A model generated the notes under the pieces. It saw only the letters and a program-made list of their open reading frames with translations. It did no database searches and was not told the DNA's origin. From Achromobacter pestifer (GTDB lineage: Bacteria > Pseudomonadota > Gammaproteobacteria > Burkholderiales > Burkholderiaceae_B): DNA of 64,000 nucleotides. Location: the NCBI RefSeq assembly GCF_902859625.1, contig NZ_CADIJX010000003.1, forward strand, positions 186,001 to 250,000, given 5' to 3'. This document shows positions 26,622 through 40,000 of the stretch, one piece after another (position 1 is the first letter of the stretch; every line of letters starts with the position of its first letter). The position numbers and the translations under genes were made by a program.

Positions 26622-27817
26622 AATCCGTATTCAAACTCAAGGCGCTGTCCGCGATCTTTGCGGTCGGCATGATGGCGGTAGCCGGTGCGGCGTCAGCTCA
26701 AGTGGTCGGAGGCGGCGCCACGCTGCCCGAAGATCTCTACAACGACGACATCCTGGTGCGCGCGCCGTTGCCCGGCTTCAACACCTACATCGGTGTGGGC
26801 AGCGGCGGCGGCAAAACGGCGTTCTTCAACAACGACGCCACCCAGTTCGGCCTGGCCGCCGGAATCACCGTGGACTATGCCGGCAGCGACTCGCTGGTGA
26901 CCGCGGCTGAAGAAGATGCCTACAACGCACACCCCACGCTCGGCGCCGCGAGCTTCGGTGCCCTGATCCAGGTGCCGACGGTTCTGACCTCGGTGACGGT
27001 GCCCTACAACATCACGGGACGCACCGCGGTGAACCTGCCGAGCACCGAACTGGCCCGAATCTTCGCTGACCCAACCGTCGTTCGCTGGAACCAGATCCCC
27101 GGCTTCGAGAGCGAGCCGGCCACTCGCCTGATCAAGGTGATCTACCGTTCCGAGAGCAGCGGCACCAGCGAGATCTTCTTGCGTCACCTGAACGCCGTGA
27201 GCCCAAGTCTGGTAACAGGCGTCAGCAGCACCTTCGCGTCCATCGTCAATGTCAGCAATACCGGCAAGTACATCCCCGCCGCCGGCAGCGATGGCGTCGT
27301 GGCAGCCCTGGCGGCGAACCCCGATTCGATCACCTACGTCAGCCCGGACAAGGTGGCGTTCGGCGATCCGACCCAAGTCGTGGCCATCAGCCGCACGATC
27401 GGCGGCGTTCCGCAGAATCTGCTGCCGACTGCGGTCAACGTCACGAACGCACTGACGGGCATCAATCCTCCCACAGGTGCGGCTGCTCTTCAGGCGCGGA
27501 ACTGGGGCATCGGCTTCGTTGCGAGTGGCACGAGCCCCATCGCCAATCCTTCGCAGGGCTATCCGATTGTTGGCGCGACCAACTTGATCTTGAGCCAATG
27601 CTACGCCAATGCGACCGACTCGAATCGCGTTCGTCAGTTCTTGACGCAGCATTACGCCGCCGGCTCCACGGTCAACGACGCGAAGATTGCCGAGCATTCG
27701 TTCATCAAGCTGCCCGAGAACTGGAGGAGCGCCGTGTTCAACGCGTTCTTCGATACCGCCAGCGCCCAGCGGGTCGGCAATCCGGATGTCTGCACCGGCA
27801 GCGGTCGCCCGAGCTGA
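26618..27817 (+). CDS. DING-family (PstS-like) secreted phosphate-binding protein, copy 1
   Basis: A 399-residue exported protein. The signal peptide ends ASA/Q, then VVGGGATLPEDLYNDD, the counterpart of the DINGGG start of DING proteins, followed by the glycine loop YIGVGSGGGKTAFFNND. Ligand-site motifs of the PstS/DING fold are kept: YAGSDS and YRSESSGTSEIFLRHL. The C-terminus ends GNPDVCTGSGRPS, and two cysteines (SQCYAN and PDVC) could form a disulfide. In P. aeruginosa, DING proteins (LapA/LapB) are encoded just after hxcS and leave by the Hxc T2SS, so this is a likely T2SS substrate. TAGGAG is 7 bases upstream of ATG 26618. Confidence 0.85.
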   Translation: MKSVFKLKALSAIFAVGMMAVAGAASAQVVGGGATLPEDLYNDDILVRAPLPGFNTYIGVGSGGGKTAFFNNDATQFGLAAGITVDYAGSDSLVTAAEEDAYNAHPTLGAASFGALIQVPTVLTSVTVPYNITGRTAVNLPSTELARIFADPTVVRWNQIPGFESEPATRLIKVIYRSESSGTSEIFLRHLNAVSPSLVTGVSSTFASIVNVSNTGKYIPAAGSDGVVAALAANPDSITYVSPDKVAFGDPTQVVAISRTIGGVPQNLLPTAVNVTNALTGINPPTGAAALQARNWGIGFVASGTSPIANPSQGYPIVGATNLILSQCYANATDSNRVRQFLTQHYAAGSTVNDAKIAEHSFIKLPENWRSAVFNAFFDTASAQRVGNPDVCTGSGRPS

Positions 27818-27888
27818 TGCGCACATCTAGGATATGAATCGCTCTGGCGGTGTGTAGCACCGCCGGTTCACTTCAGATCCGCTTCCAG

Positions 27889-27922
27889 GCCGGATAGGTG
27901 CCCAAGCACCTATCCGGCTTTT
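27889..27922 (+). terminator. Rho-independent terminator after DING copy 1
   Basis: A 13-bp perfect stem, GCCGGATAGGTGC / GCACCTATCCGGC with a CCAA loop, followed by TTTT. A shorter hairpin (GGCGGTG / CACCGCC, 27846-27864) precedes it. It separates the DING gene from the giant exoprotein gene, which therefore needs its own promoter in 27923-28033. Confidence 0.88.
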
Positions 27923-28033
27923 GGGGTTTCGATCGGGGCTGAATTTAGCCTCGCGCCTTCCGCAGTAAGTAACAGGGCCGTATTTAAACCAGTTGCCTAC
28001 GTCTGCTCATTCTAGATTTTTGGTGATCCAACG

Positions 28034-31000
28034 ATGAACCAACCACGTCCGCGCACTCCTAACTCCTCTTCTGATACTGTGCGCCGTCTGCGCTTACTGC
28101 CGCTCGTCGAAGCGCTGACTCTAGCTGTGTTGGGGACATCAACTGTGCCGTCCCACGCGCAATCGCCAGTAAGTGGAGCGTGGTTTGCGGCGCCGCAAAG
28201 CGGAAGCGCCGGTCGCGTTGCTCGCCCGCACGCGAGGCCCGAGTCCGGGATTGAGGCAGCGACTCTCAGACAGCAACAAGCCGCCCGGCAAAAGCTACAG
28301 CAATCGGTTGCGAATCTGGAGAGAACGGCGTCCGCCATTGCCGCTCAGCAAGCAGCGCAACGCGCGGCTCGAGATGCGGCCAGTATTGCATCCAGCGACG
28401 TGCCGGACGGTCTGGTGCGAGGTGGGCTATGGGACCGCGATGCCAATGGCGATTTGCTGGCATGGACAGGTGCCGAACGTGCTGTGCAGCAGGTCGACGG
28501 CCACGAGACCACGGTGAGCATCAAGCAGACCGAGAGTAAGGCCATTCTGAACTGGGATTCGTTCAACGTTGGCCGCAACACAACGGTCGATTTTCAACAG
28601 CAATCCAGTGATTCCGTACTGAATCGCGTTGTCGGCGCCGACGTTCGACCCAGCCAGATTCAGGGCGCCATCAAAGGCGATGGCACGGTGATGGTCGTTA
28701 ATCAGAATGGTGTCATCTTCACGGGAACCAGCCAGGTCAACGTGCGAAATCTGGTTGTCGCGGCCGGCAACATCACGGACCCGCAGTTCCGCAACAGCGG
28801 CCTATACAACGGCACCAATCCTACCTTCACCGATGCAACCGGCAAAGTCAGCATTGAGGCTGGTGCGGTGATCCAGACAGCACAACCGGCAAGTTCCACT
28901 ACCGGCGGCGGCTACGTACTGCTACTGGGTAAGGAGGTGGAAAACAGGGGCACACTATCGGCCCCCACGGGACAAGTGACGTTGGCTGCCGGTGACAACT
29001 TCGTCATCAGGAAGGGGTACGGTACCGAGGGCAACCAGACATCGACTACGCGCGGCAACGAGGTAACCGCCGGTGGCGGTGGAACTGTCATCAACAAGGG
29101 ATTGATTCAGGCGCCCACGGGCGACGTTACGCTCACCGGGACCGACGTGGTGCAGGAAGGCGTGGTGTTGGCGACGACCTCGTTAGACGTTCGCGGGACG
29201 ATACACCTTAACGCCACCGGTGCCGGTGGTAGAGTGGTTCTCGGTAAGGACGCCGTTACGGCCGTCCTGCTGGAAGACACCGACGCCACGGCGTTGGACG
29301 GTCAGCGGGACAGCCTGCTGGCACCTGTCGTCGATAACACCGACAACGGCATCGTCCCCGCCGACCCCTATCGGCGCGACCTGTCGCTGATTGAGATCAA
29401 GAGTGGGAGCACAGTAGATTTCGAGTCTGGCTCGCTGACGTTGGCTACAGGCGGTCAGATCGGCGTAGACGCAGGATCGCGCGCCTTGGTACGCGACGGC
29501 GCTGCGCTTGACGTTTCTGGTGCGATCGGTGTCAAAGTTGCGATGGAGGATAACAACCTCGCGATTAACGTGCAGGGCAACGAGCAGCGCGATAGCCCCG
29601 GCAACCGCGATAGTGGTGGCCTGAACAGCAGCGATATTTGGGTAGATCGCCGCTCGTTGATTTACGTACCTGCCGGCACTAACGGGGCGGAGAACGATCG
29701 TTGGTACACGGCGGGCGGCTTACTTGAAGTGAGCGGGTATCTAGCCACCAGCGGCCACAGCGTAGGTGAATGGATGGCCCAGGGAGGGACGGTACGCTTC
29801 ACGGGTAATGAGGTCGTCACGCAGGCCGACTCGCAGATCAATCTTTCGGGTGGCACGCTGGATGTGCAAAGTGGGTACATCCGGCAATCGTGGCTTCGAG
29901 GAAGCGACGGTCGTTTGTACGAGGTCTCCAACGCCCCTGGAGACCTGCTCTATACCGGGCTGTACCGAGGCTATGAGACCACCAGCGCGCGCTGGGGGAA
30001 CACCGAGTACTACTACAGTCCCCTCATCGGCCCCGCGCGTCGCTACGAACCCGGCTATACGGTAGGCCGAGACGCTGGCGTACTCGTGATAGGCACGCGC
30101 AATGCGGTGGTGGAAGGCGACATCGTGGGCGAGACGTTCCAGGGGGATCGTCAAACGCGGCCACCGCAGGCAGTGCTGGATGGTTACTACCAGTCGCAGG
30201 ACGCGGTGTCGCGGGGTGCCCAGTTGGTGGTTGGCAGCTATACACCGTACTACGTCAAGGACAGCGGCACGCTGCAATACCGCCTTACGGCCGATGGGAG
30301 CACGATCCAGGACGTGATTCTCGGCACTACGGACGACAAGATCGCGGCCGGATTGGATTTCGGCACGGAACTGCCGGAAGATCGCCAGGACACGCTTTAC
30401 CTCGACACGGAGCAGTTGAACGGCTTCGGATTGGGGACGGTCAGGATCGCGGCGCGCGGCGGCATCGCGGTGGACGGTGATCTTGTCGTTAACCCTGCGG
30501 GAGAGATCACGCTTTACGGTCCACAGGTCGAAGTCAATGCCAACTTGACAAGCCATGGTGGCCTCATTCGGTTAGGCAACGTGCTAAATCAGGTCAGCAG
30601 CAATGCCCGGATCGAAGACACAACTCTTACCGGGACCGCCGGCTCTACAGCATCCGTCAAAGTGGCTGACGGCGCGGCGATCGACGTGAGCGGACTATGG
30701 AGCAACTTGCTTCTGGACCCGGAGAACCTCGCCAATCTGCCTTATCAGGACGGCGGGAGCGTGTCGATTCGCAGCAGCGGTGACGTAATCCTAAGTCGGC
30801 AAAGCTTGATAGACGTTTCGTCTGGTGCCGCCGTGCTATATGACGGCAGCTTTCAAGGCGGTCGTGGCGGCAACATCACGCTTGCGGCCAATGCCAACAG
30901 CTCTTCAAGTAGTGGCGTGTTTTCGCTGCATGGTGACCTCCGCGGTTATGGTGTAGCGGGCGGCGGGACGTTGGACTTGCAGGCCGGCAGCATCCTGATC

Positions 31001-34000
31001 GGCTCGGAAACGGAGGATGAAGAGGCTGGGTCCCTGCAGATAGCAGGTAACTTCTTTGACAAAGGTTTCTCCAATTACCGAGTCACCGGCAACCGAGGTG
31101 TAGACGTAGCTGAGGGTACACAAGTCGACGTGCTCATGCCGGTATATCGTCTTGGTCCAGACGCGCAGTCTCTTGAGACCGGCCAGATGCCGCCGTTAGC
31201 CTTGGAGGTTTGGACACCGCCGTTGTACGGGGAGGATCCCGTCGCGGGTATGCTCACGCAGCGTAGCGGTGCGAGCCTCAGTCTGCAGGCAGGAACGCTT
31301 TTGTCGCCGCCGGAGGACCAAGCGAACATACAGGCGGTGATCGGACGTAACGCTGTCGTGCAAGTCGACCCGGGCCAGGCCATCGCGGTGCGCAGCATCG
31401 GCCAGTTGACTGTGGACGGAGCACTCTCCGCGCAGGGCGGAAGAATCGTCCTCGGATCAGTCTTCCCGGACACTACACCGGCTGATGCGGCGGGCCACGG
31501 CCGTTCTATCTGGATTGGAGAGCACGCCGTACTCGACGTAGCCGGTCGCGCGGTCACGGCAATTGATGAACTTGGCAATCGTTATGGCAGGGTGAGTGCA
31601 GGTGGAAACATCGTCATCGGTGGCGAATTCGACCCGGAAACCGGCGAGGCCGGGCGCCAGAGCGCCGCGACCGGGAACAATAACCCTGACAACCTGTTCG
31701 TAGTCATACGCGATGGGGCGCTACTCGACGCTTCGGGCTCCAGCGCTGTGTTGGACATACCGGGCCGAGGTGCGGTCGAGGTTGCCAGCGCCGGTGGCAG
31801 TATTACTTTGGCGTCGAGCAATGGGCTCTACCTAGATGGTCTGATGCGCGCGGCAGCGGGTGGCGCGGGCGCGGCCGGTGGCACTCTGACGGCCGTTCTG
31901 GAAGCGCCGCTCTATCGAAGCGAAGATGCCGGTGAACCGGTCCGCCAAGTACGTGAGTTGGTTGTGACTCAGAACAGCGCGGGAAGCGGCCTCGCATCAG
32001 GGATTGATGCCGAAGAGGCAGTTGGGTCGCTGGTGTACGGCCGTGGCCGCCTCGATGTCGCCCAAGTCAAGGGCGGCGGCTTCGATAACCTAGTGCTGGT
32101 TAGCAACGGACTGCTCAGCTTTGAGGGCGATGTTTCGCTCTCGCTGGGGCAGTCGTTGAGTCTGTATGCCGGCGCGATCGGGCTGTCGGATTCCGCTGCA
32201 GCAGACAGCCGCATCGAATTGGCGGCGCCGTACATCAGGTTGGCCGGTGCCGGTGCAACAGAATCGCTTCAGAACTACATTCGACCGACAGTGCGAGGCG
32301 GGGTCAGCAGCATATCCACGCAGGCGCCAGTGGGCAGCTTCCGCGCGGAGGCAGGCAAGTTGTTGGAAATGCGCGATGGGGTCGCCTTCGGTGCCCGCGG
32401 AGGCACGTCGGTAACTGAGGGCCTCGCAACGGCTGTCGACCGCCGTGGATTCGATGAAGTGGAACTGGTGAGCCAGGGCGATATGCGTTTCCTTGCTACG
32501 ACCGTGATCGATGGCACTGTATTGAACACTCCGGGTGATCTGACCTTAGCGGCAGCGCAAATTTATCCGGCCACGGGAGCGAATGCGACGGTCTACGCGG
32601 GCTGGCGAGGTAGCAGCAGTGGAGATTTTGATCCTGAAAGGATACTGAAGCTCGGCCGCACGACCGATGAGAGCCCAGAGTTGCCATACTCGGTATTCGG
32701 CAGGCTGACGCTTGGAGCACGTACGATCGAGCAGGGGGCTATTCTGCGTGCGCCGTTAGGCGAATTGAACCTCGGCGTTCAGGCGACAAGCGGTACCACC
32801 CGGACAGTGAACTTACTAGCTGGAAGCCTGACCTCGGCCAGTGCAAACGGGCTGATCATGCCCTATGGAGGTACTAGCGACGGCGTGACATGGGAATACG
32901 ATGGAGAGCAGGTCACGTTGCAGGGTGTGGGTACGTTGGCTATCGGCAGCGTTACGCTGACCGGACAAACCGTCGACGTAAACGAAGGTGCAATTATTGA
33001 CCTGTCGGGCGGTGGCGAGTTGGCCGGCGCGGGATTCGTCTCGGGCCGTGGCGGTTCCACTGATGCACGCTATAACCCGCTGGTGCAGGTCGGCAGGCAC
33101 GGCTTTAATCTGCCTGGGCTAGATACCAACCCGGTCTACGCGATTGTGCCAGGCGTGCAAGGGGGCCTCGCGCCTAGTGCCGCCAGCGAGGCCGGCGCAG
33201 TCGATCCAATACTCGGCCAGCAGATCACTATTGGCGCTGGCGTTCCGGGTCTGCCCGCTGGGACGTATACGCTGCTGCCTTCAACCTACGCCTTGCTGCC
33301 CGGGGCGTTCCGGGTGGAGATCAACGGTTTTTCTGGGCAGCGCGCAACGACCACCACGACGGCCCTGCGCAACGGCTCCTGGTCCACTTCCGGAGTGATG
33401 TCGATTGCCGGCACGGAGATCCGCGACAACCTAGCCGGTCAGGTGATCTTGACCGCGGCCGATACCCTGCGCACCTATTCCCAGTACAACGAAACGACAT
33501 ATGCCGATTTCGTCCGCGGGGATGCCGCCCGGCTGGGTGTACCGCGTGCGCAATTGGAGGCCGATGCCAAAACGCTACGGCTGCAATTGGTCGACCGCGA
33601 CGTCGATAGTGACGAGATCAGCTTCCGATTCGACGGAATGGTACGTGGCGACGCTGCAGAGCACGGGTACGGCAGTACCCTCGCGGTGCTTGGGGACCGG
33701 ATCGAAATTCTCGGTGACCGTGCCGAGCCGGACATGCAAGGTGGCGTGGCCGTGCGGGCATCGGACTTGAGCAAAGTCGATGTGAACCGCCTTGCGATCG
33801 GCGGCATGCCGCAAGCTATCTATGGCCAAGGTGGCAATTTGATCCGGTTTGACCGCGGGGGTGGACCGGCAAGGTCGATCATCATGCGCAGTGGTGCGGA
33901 GCTCGCCGCGCCCGAAGTGATGCTGATTGCGCAAGGAATCGGATCCAATAGTGGCACCATCGAAATCGAGCAAGGTTCGTCGATCAGAACTTTAGGCCAA

Positions 34001-37000
34001 GGCGCTGCCGCCTACGACTCAAGTGACGGATTTATCTACCAGCCTGGCGCAGCCAGTGTGCTTGCCGTGTCTAATGGCCGGTTGCAATGGCTAGCGGCAC
34101 AATCGAGCGGCAGCGAACACGCCACACCGATCCGTATCGGCACATGCACGTCGGATGACTGCACAGGAACGACCCAGTTGTACTCCGAGGGCAGCATTGC
34201 CTTCGTCACCGACAACGATTTTGAACTCGACGATGCGGTGCGCTACGGGACCCGCCACCTAAGCCTGGGCGTCGGTGCTTTCAACATCGGTAGCGCCGAG
34301 GCTTTGGCTGCGGCATCTGCGCGCGGTTCGTTGACCGCGGGTCTGGTGTTGAACCAGCAGGTAATGGAACGCCTACTGCAAGGAGATACAAGCACAGGAG
34401 CACCAGCTCTCGAGACGCTGGAGCTGATCGCCGGCCAGTCGGTCAACTTCTTCGATACAGTAACGCTATCCACCCTCGATGCAAATGGAGTGTCCTTGTT
34501 GGACAATCTGATTCTGACCACACCGGCGATCTATGGCTATGGTGGGTCAGACGATGTGGCGCTGATCCAAACCGGCAACTTGATCTGGAATGGTTCTGGC
34601 GACACGCCCGGGGCCGTGGCATCGGGTGGTGCAGGGACCGGGACGGGCACTCTGGCAATCGAGGCCAAACGGATCGAGTTTGGCTATGGTGCAAATAGCC
34701 AACCCGATGGCGTAAGCACAGTGGATCGTTTAGCGCTGGGTTTTGCCAACGTCGGCCTGCGTGCCAGTGACCGGATCACAGCCAACCACAAGGGTTCGCT
34801 CTTGGTTTACCAGAGCCAGGGCGATTACGTGAGTGGGGAGGGCTATCAATACAGTGGCGGTAACCTCAGCCTCGTTACGCCGTTGCTCACCGGTGAAGCC
34901 GGTTCGGTCAATGCAATCACCGCTGGGGGCAGCATCACCACGATGGCCCCCGAAGCCGGGGCGACCGATTCGTCCGAGGTCGCTGATCTTGGGGCAGAGT
35001 TGTCGCTGACTGCAGGCCAAGGGCTGAGCCTGGACACCACCGTGGCGCTACCCAGCGGAAAACTAACGTTGAGCGCCGGCGGCGATGTATCGCTTGGGGC
35101 GCGCGCGCATCTGGATCTGTCCGGGCGTAGCATCGAGTTCTTCGACGATGAGGATGCCACCCAGTACAGTTGGGGCGGCGATGTAAAGCTGGACAGCAGG
35201 TCCGGCAACATCCGCCAAGCCTCGGGTTCGACCATCGACTTGTCGGCTGAGTACAACCAGGCGGGCCGGTTGACCGTCGTTGCGCTCAGCGAAGGTGCCG
35301 GATTGGTGGATCTGCAAGGGCAGGTTCTCGGCAGCGCAAGCGGGCACTACAACGCTGGCGGCACTCTCGTGCCCTATCTTGCCGGCGGGGTCGACATCTA
35401 CGCCCAGCGCTTGGGGGAGACGGGTAGTCTGAGCGAGCAATTCGCCGCGCTCAACCAGCGTCTGAACGATGGCGAGGTGATTGGCCTGCGCAGCTTCCAG
35501 CTCAAGCAAGGTGACCTGACCATCGGCAGCGATCTCAAGGCAACGGAGGTCAATGTCTCCCTGGACAATGGCCGCCTCACCGTGGACGGCGTTATCGACG
35601 CGAGCGGAGAGCGGGTTGGCTCCATCCGCCTGGCGGGCCGGCAAGGCCTGACGTTGGCCGGCAGCGCGGTACTCGACGCCCATGGCTCCGTGCTGCGCGT
35701 GGACAGCTACGGTCAGATCATCGACAGCCCCAACCGCGCCATCGTCGAGCTGAACTCGGGAGATGGTCAACTGACACTGGCCGAGGGTGCGCGTATCGAC
35801 CTGCGCCATGGGACTGAGGCCGAAGTCGGGACGGGCAAGGGCCAGCACGATGGCCGCGCCCGTGGCACGCTGGAACTGAACGCCCCGCGCCTGGGCGGCG
35901 CGACGTCGGGCGATATCGATATCGATGCCAGCGGCAGCGTGGACATTCAGGGCGCTCGGTCCATTGCCGTCAATGCCATGCAGCGCTACGACGATGCCGC
36001 CTACGGCACCGACGAGGCTGCCAGCGGCCGACCCTACCAGGTTATCGATCAGGCCTACTTGGATGCCAAGCACGCCGATAGCACGGACTTCATCAATGTG
36101 GCGCTGGCCAACAGCGATTTGCTGGGCAACAAGCTGGCGGGGCTGAACAACGCCACCTATCGGGATGCTTTCCACCTGCGCCCTGGGGTGGAGATCGTCA
36201 GCGCCACGTCCGATGGCGACATTATCGTGAGTGGCGATCTTGACCTGTCGGGTCACCGCTATGCGAGTCTGAATCCCCACACGCAGCGGACGTCAGTGTA
36301 TGGCTCAGGCGAAGCGGGTGCACTGGCAATTCGTGCCGGTGGCGACTTATCTATTTTCGGGAGTGTCAACGACGGTTTTGCGCCACCGCCGGACACTCCG
36401 GACGATAACGGCTGGGTATTGACTCCGGGCGTGCAGGGTTATGGCGGAGACGTCATCGTGCCCGGCTCGGGAGTGGAGCTTGCCATGGGTACCCGATTCC
36501 CTGCTGGCAAGACACTGAACTACGCCGTACCACTTGCGGACATGACTTTGCCGGCGGGGACGGAGCTACCGATACAGGGTGTTCTGGCGTCAGACCTGAC
36601 GGTGCAGTCAGGAACGGTGCTGCGCGCTGCCGTTCGTGATGCGTCCGGCACTATCCTGTACGCGGCAGGCACGGTCATGGACACCGCAGTGACACTGCCG
36701 GCTGGAACCCGCCTGGATGCCGGGTCGAGGCTACTGCAGGCGGTTCCATTGGCGGCGATGAGTTGGCCGGCGAACGTGGCGCTTCCTGTTACAGCAACGC
36801 TTGCTGCGAGCGTCGCGTTACCCGTGGGCGCCGTTATTCCTTCCATGACAGATGTCAAGCTGCCAGGCGATGCCGTGTCGGTGCCGCTGCGCACTGTGAC
36901 TGGGGACCACATGGGACGCAACTGGGCGGTCGCGGCCATGCTGCCGGAGGGGTCCTTGTCGTGGAGCCTGCGGCTGGTGGCCGGCGCAGACACCGCCGCT

Positions 37001-40000
37001 GCCGATCCCCGGTTGACGCGGCCCGGAGCGAACGGCCGGCTTGTACTTGCTGATAGCCACTACAGTCTTTTCAACCAGCACGAGAGAATCGTCATCCCCG
37101 GTACGCCGGAACAGCCGGGAGGAGCTTGGTATTGGAATGAACTGGGTGAGCTGTTCGGATTTGAGCCAGGCACGCCAGTACCATCGGAATGGGAGTCGCT
37201 GTGCAGTGATGGTTTTTGCGATCGCGTCACCTACGTTTGGAACGAACAGGGTGAACTCTTTGGGTTCGTCCCAGGGACGCCCGTTCCGCCCGAGTGGGAG
37301 TCCCTGTGTGCCGATGGCTTCTGCGTTTCCTTGGGCGAACCAATTCCCGGCACGCCCGACCAAGTCGTCGTTGGCGATGTGACCAAAGTGATCCCCGTGG
37401 CGCAGAACTTCAGTGTGCTACGCACGGGGACCGGCGATCTTGATCTGATCGCCGGCGGCGATGTCGCCATGCAATCGCTATACGGTATCTACACGGCGGG
37501 GACCGCCACGGCGTCTCAGGCCGGGGGCGAGGCTGCTGCCTTTGATCGCGCGCGTGGCAAGGCTGCTGACGGTACGTACTTGAACACCAGTCGTAGTGCC
37601 GAACCGATCGAAGGAGAAGAAGGTACCGGCCCGATCTACGAATCGCTGGTAGACGGCGGCCCGAACAACACCTACGCGGCCTGGTACCCAGATGGCGGTG
37701 GCAACCTGCTGCTGCGTGCGGGCGGTAATCTAACTGGCGACCTGCTTGCGACCTACGAGCCGGGCAATCCCGGCGAGGATCTGAGGCCGCAGCGCGGTAG
37801 TGCAAACATTGGCAATTGGCTGTGGCGCCAAGCCAGTGGCGGCACAGTTGGTGTGGACCCTATCGCGACCAGTTGGTGGATCAACTTCGGCACCTATATC
37901 CGTGGCGCGCGCGTGACGAACACTACCTACAACTTGGGCAATGTGGACAGCGAAGCAGTAGCTGCCATACCGGAACTGGTGGGGTTTACTGGGATTGGCA
38001 CTTTGGGGGGAGGTAACCTGTCTGTCGAGGTGGTCGGTAACGCAGGCCTGCTGTCTCGTCGCGGTGTGGCCTACAACAACGTGCCTCGTAGCGAAGGTTT
38101 GGTGCTTGCTATAGGGAGTAGCGGACGCGTCACGAGCGATGGCGATCTTCTACTCACGGGGGGGGGAGATCTGCGATTGCACGTCGGTGGGGACGTCAAC
38201 GCCGGGCTGCAGGCGCGTGCTACCTCCAGCAGCGGCAGCCCCGACGCTGCTGCTGACGACTACCGATTGCAGAACCCAGATCTTAACGGCGTGCTGACGA
38301 ATCTGCGCGGTGCCGTGCAGATGCAGGCAGGTGAGTTGGGTGGCATCGCCCTGACTCATTACCGCACCGCTATAAATCAATCCAATTCCAGCGAGGTGCG
38401 TGCCTACGATCCATATACGGCCACGCTCGGTACGCCTACGGGTGGCATCGTTTTGATGTTGGGCGATGCCACAGCTGCGCTGGCTACACGTGGCGACCTC
38501 GTTCTAGCCGGCAGCGGAGATCCGGGACGGGTGCGACTCCCGGATTCGTTGCCCTACACCTACGGCGAGACACCTTACCAATCGGGCGGCTACGGCTGGT
38601 TCTCGTTGTGGACCGAGAATACCGCCATTAATCTGATGTCAGGGGGGGGCGATCTTGCGCCTGTGGCCCAGTTGGATCTGAACTCAAATCTAAGCCCCTA
38701 TCAGCGCGACTATGCCGCCACTGACGGCCGTCTGGTTTATCCGTCCCAGTTGAATGCATCGGCTGCATCGGGCAGTGTGTTCCTGCGAGGAGATCCGATG
38801 TCGTCCTTGATCCTGGCGCCCTCGATGAATGCCAAGCTGAGCGTCTTGGCGGGGGACTCAATCTATGCTGGAGGCTTTGCTATCACCCAGTCCGGGGCTG
38901 GCGTCGACGCCATACCTACACCGTTCCGGCCGGCCTTCGCCGCCAGCCAGTCCTCGAGCGGGGCGCTACAAGTAGATAACCTGTCGAATGAGGCGATCTT
39001 GCCGGATGTCACTATTGGCAGGTTTCCGATCTTCGCGTTCGGCGCAAATAATGCGGCCAATGCTACGCAGCGAACGCAAGCACCCGTGAGACTGTACGCG
39101 CGGGACGGCGACATCGTTGGTCTGGAAAGTGGCGGAATCCTAGAGTTCACGTTCGGCGGGCGGCTCGGCCAGACTTGGTACGAGGGCGCTGGTCCCGTGT
39201 GGATGCGGGCGGGGCGCGATATCGTCCGATCCGGGACAGTGCTTGGCCAACCGTCTGGAATTCCGGAGGAGATTAGACAGACCGCTTCAGGGAGCGGAAA
39301 TGGCACCAGAACCGGCAACTTATTCGTTCACAACGACATCACCGACGTCTCCATCGTCGAAGCGGGTCGCGACATTCTCTATAGCGCGTTTGACATAGCA
39401 GGCCCCGGTACCTTGGAGATTACGGCTGGCCGCAATATCCTGATGGCTGGCCAGGTCGGTCAAACCCTACAGGGGCAGCCGATATACGGCGAGACGGCGG
39501 TGAATAGCATCGGGCCCATCCTTCCAGGTGACAGCCGTCCCGGAGCCAGTGTTGTCCTGCAGGCTGGTCTTGGTACCCACGGCGCCAACTACCAGGCCCT
39601 CATCGACCAGTATCTGACTTTGGCTAACCTCGCGGAGACGGGCACCCCCTTGGCCGATCAACCGGGCAAGGTTGCGAAGACCTACGAGAACGAGTTGGTC
39701 GAATGGCTGGGGGATCGCTATGGTTTTGAGGGATCGGCCGACGAGGCGCTTGCGTACTTCACGGGCTTGGCGTCCGAACAACAGCGCATCTTCGCACGAC
39801 AGATCTATTTCGCCGAATTGCGAGAAGGCGGCCGCGAGTACAACGACCCGGACGGCCTGCGGCCCGGGAGCTACCTGCGCGGACGCAATGCCATTGCCAC
39901 ATTATTCCCGACCGCAGATGCGCAGGCCAACAAGATCGCCTACGAGGGCAGTGTTCTCTTATATGGAGGGGCCGGCATTCACACTGACCTTGGCGGTGAC

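Noticed and set aside
26693-27826. 377-codon minus-strand frame opposite DING copy 1
   Set aside because: Shadow frame; the plus strand has a signal peptide and family motifs.
35063-36280. 405-codon minus-strand frame within tpsA
   Set aside because: Antisense of the solenoid repeats, with no start signal and no family.
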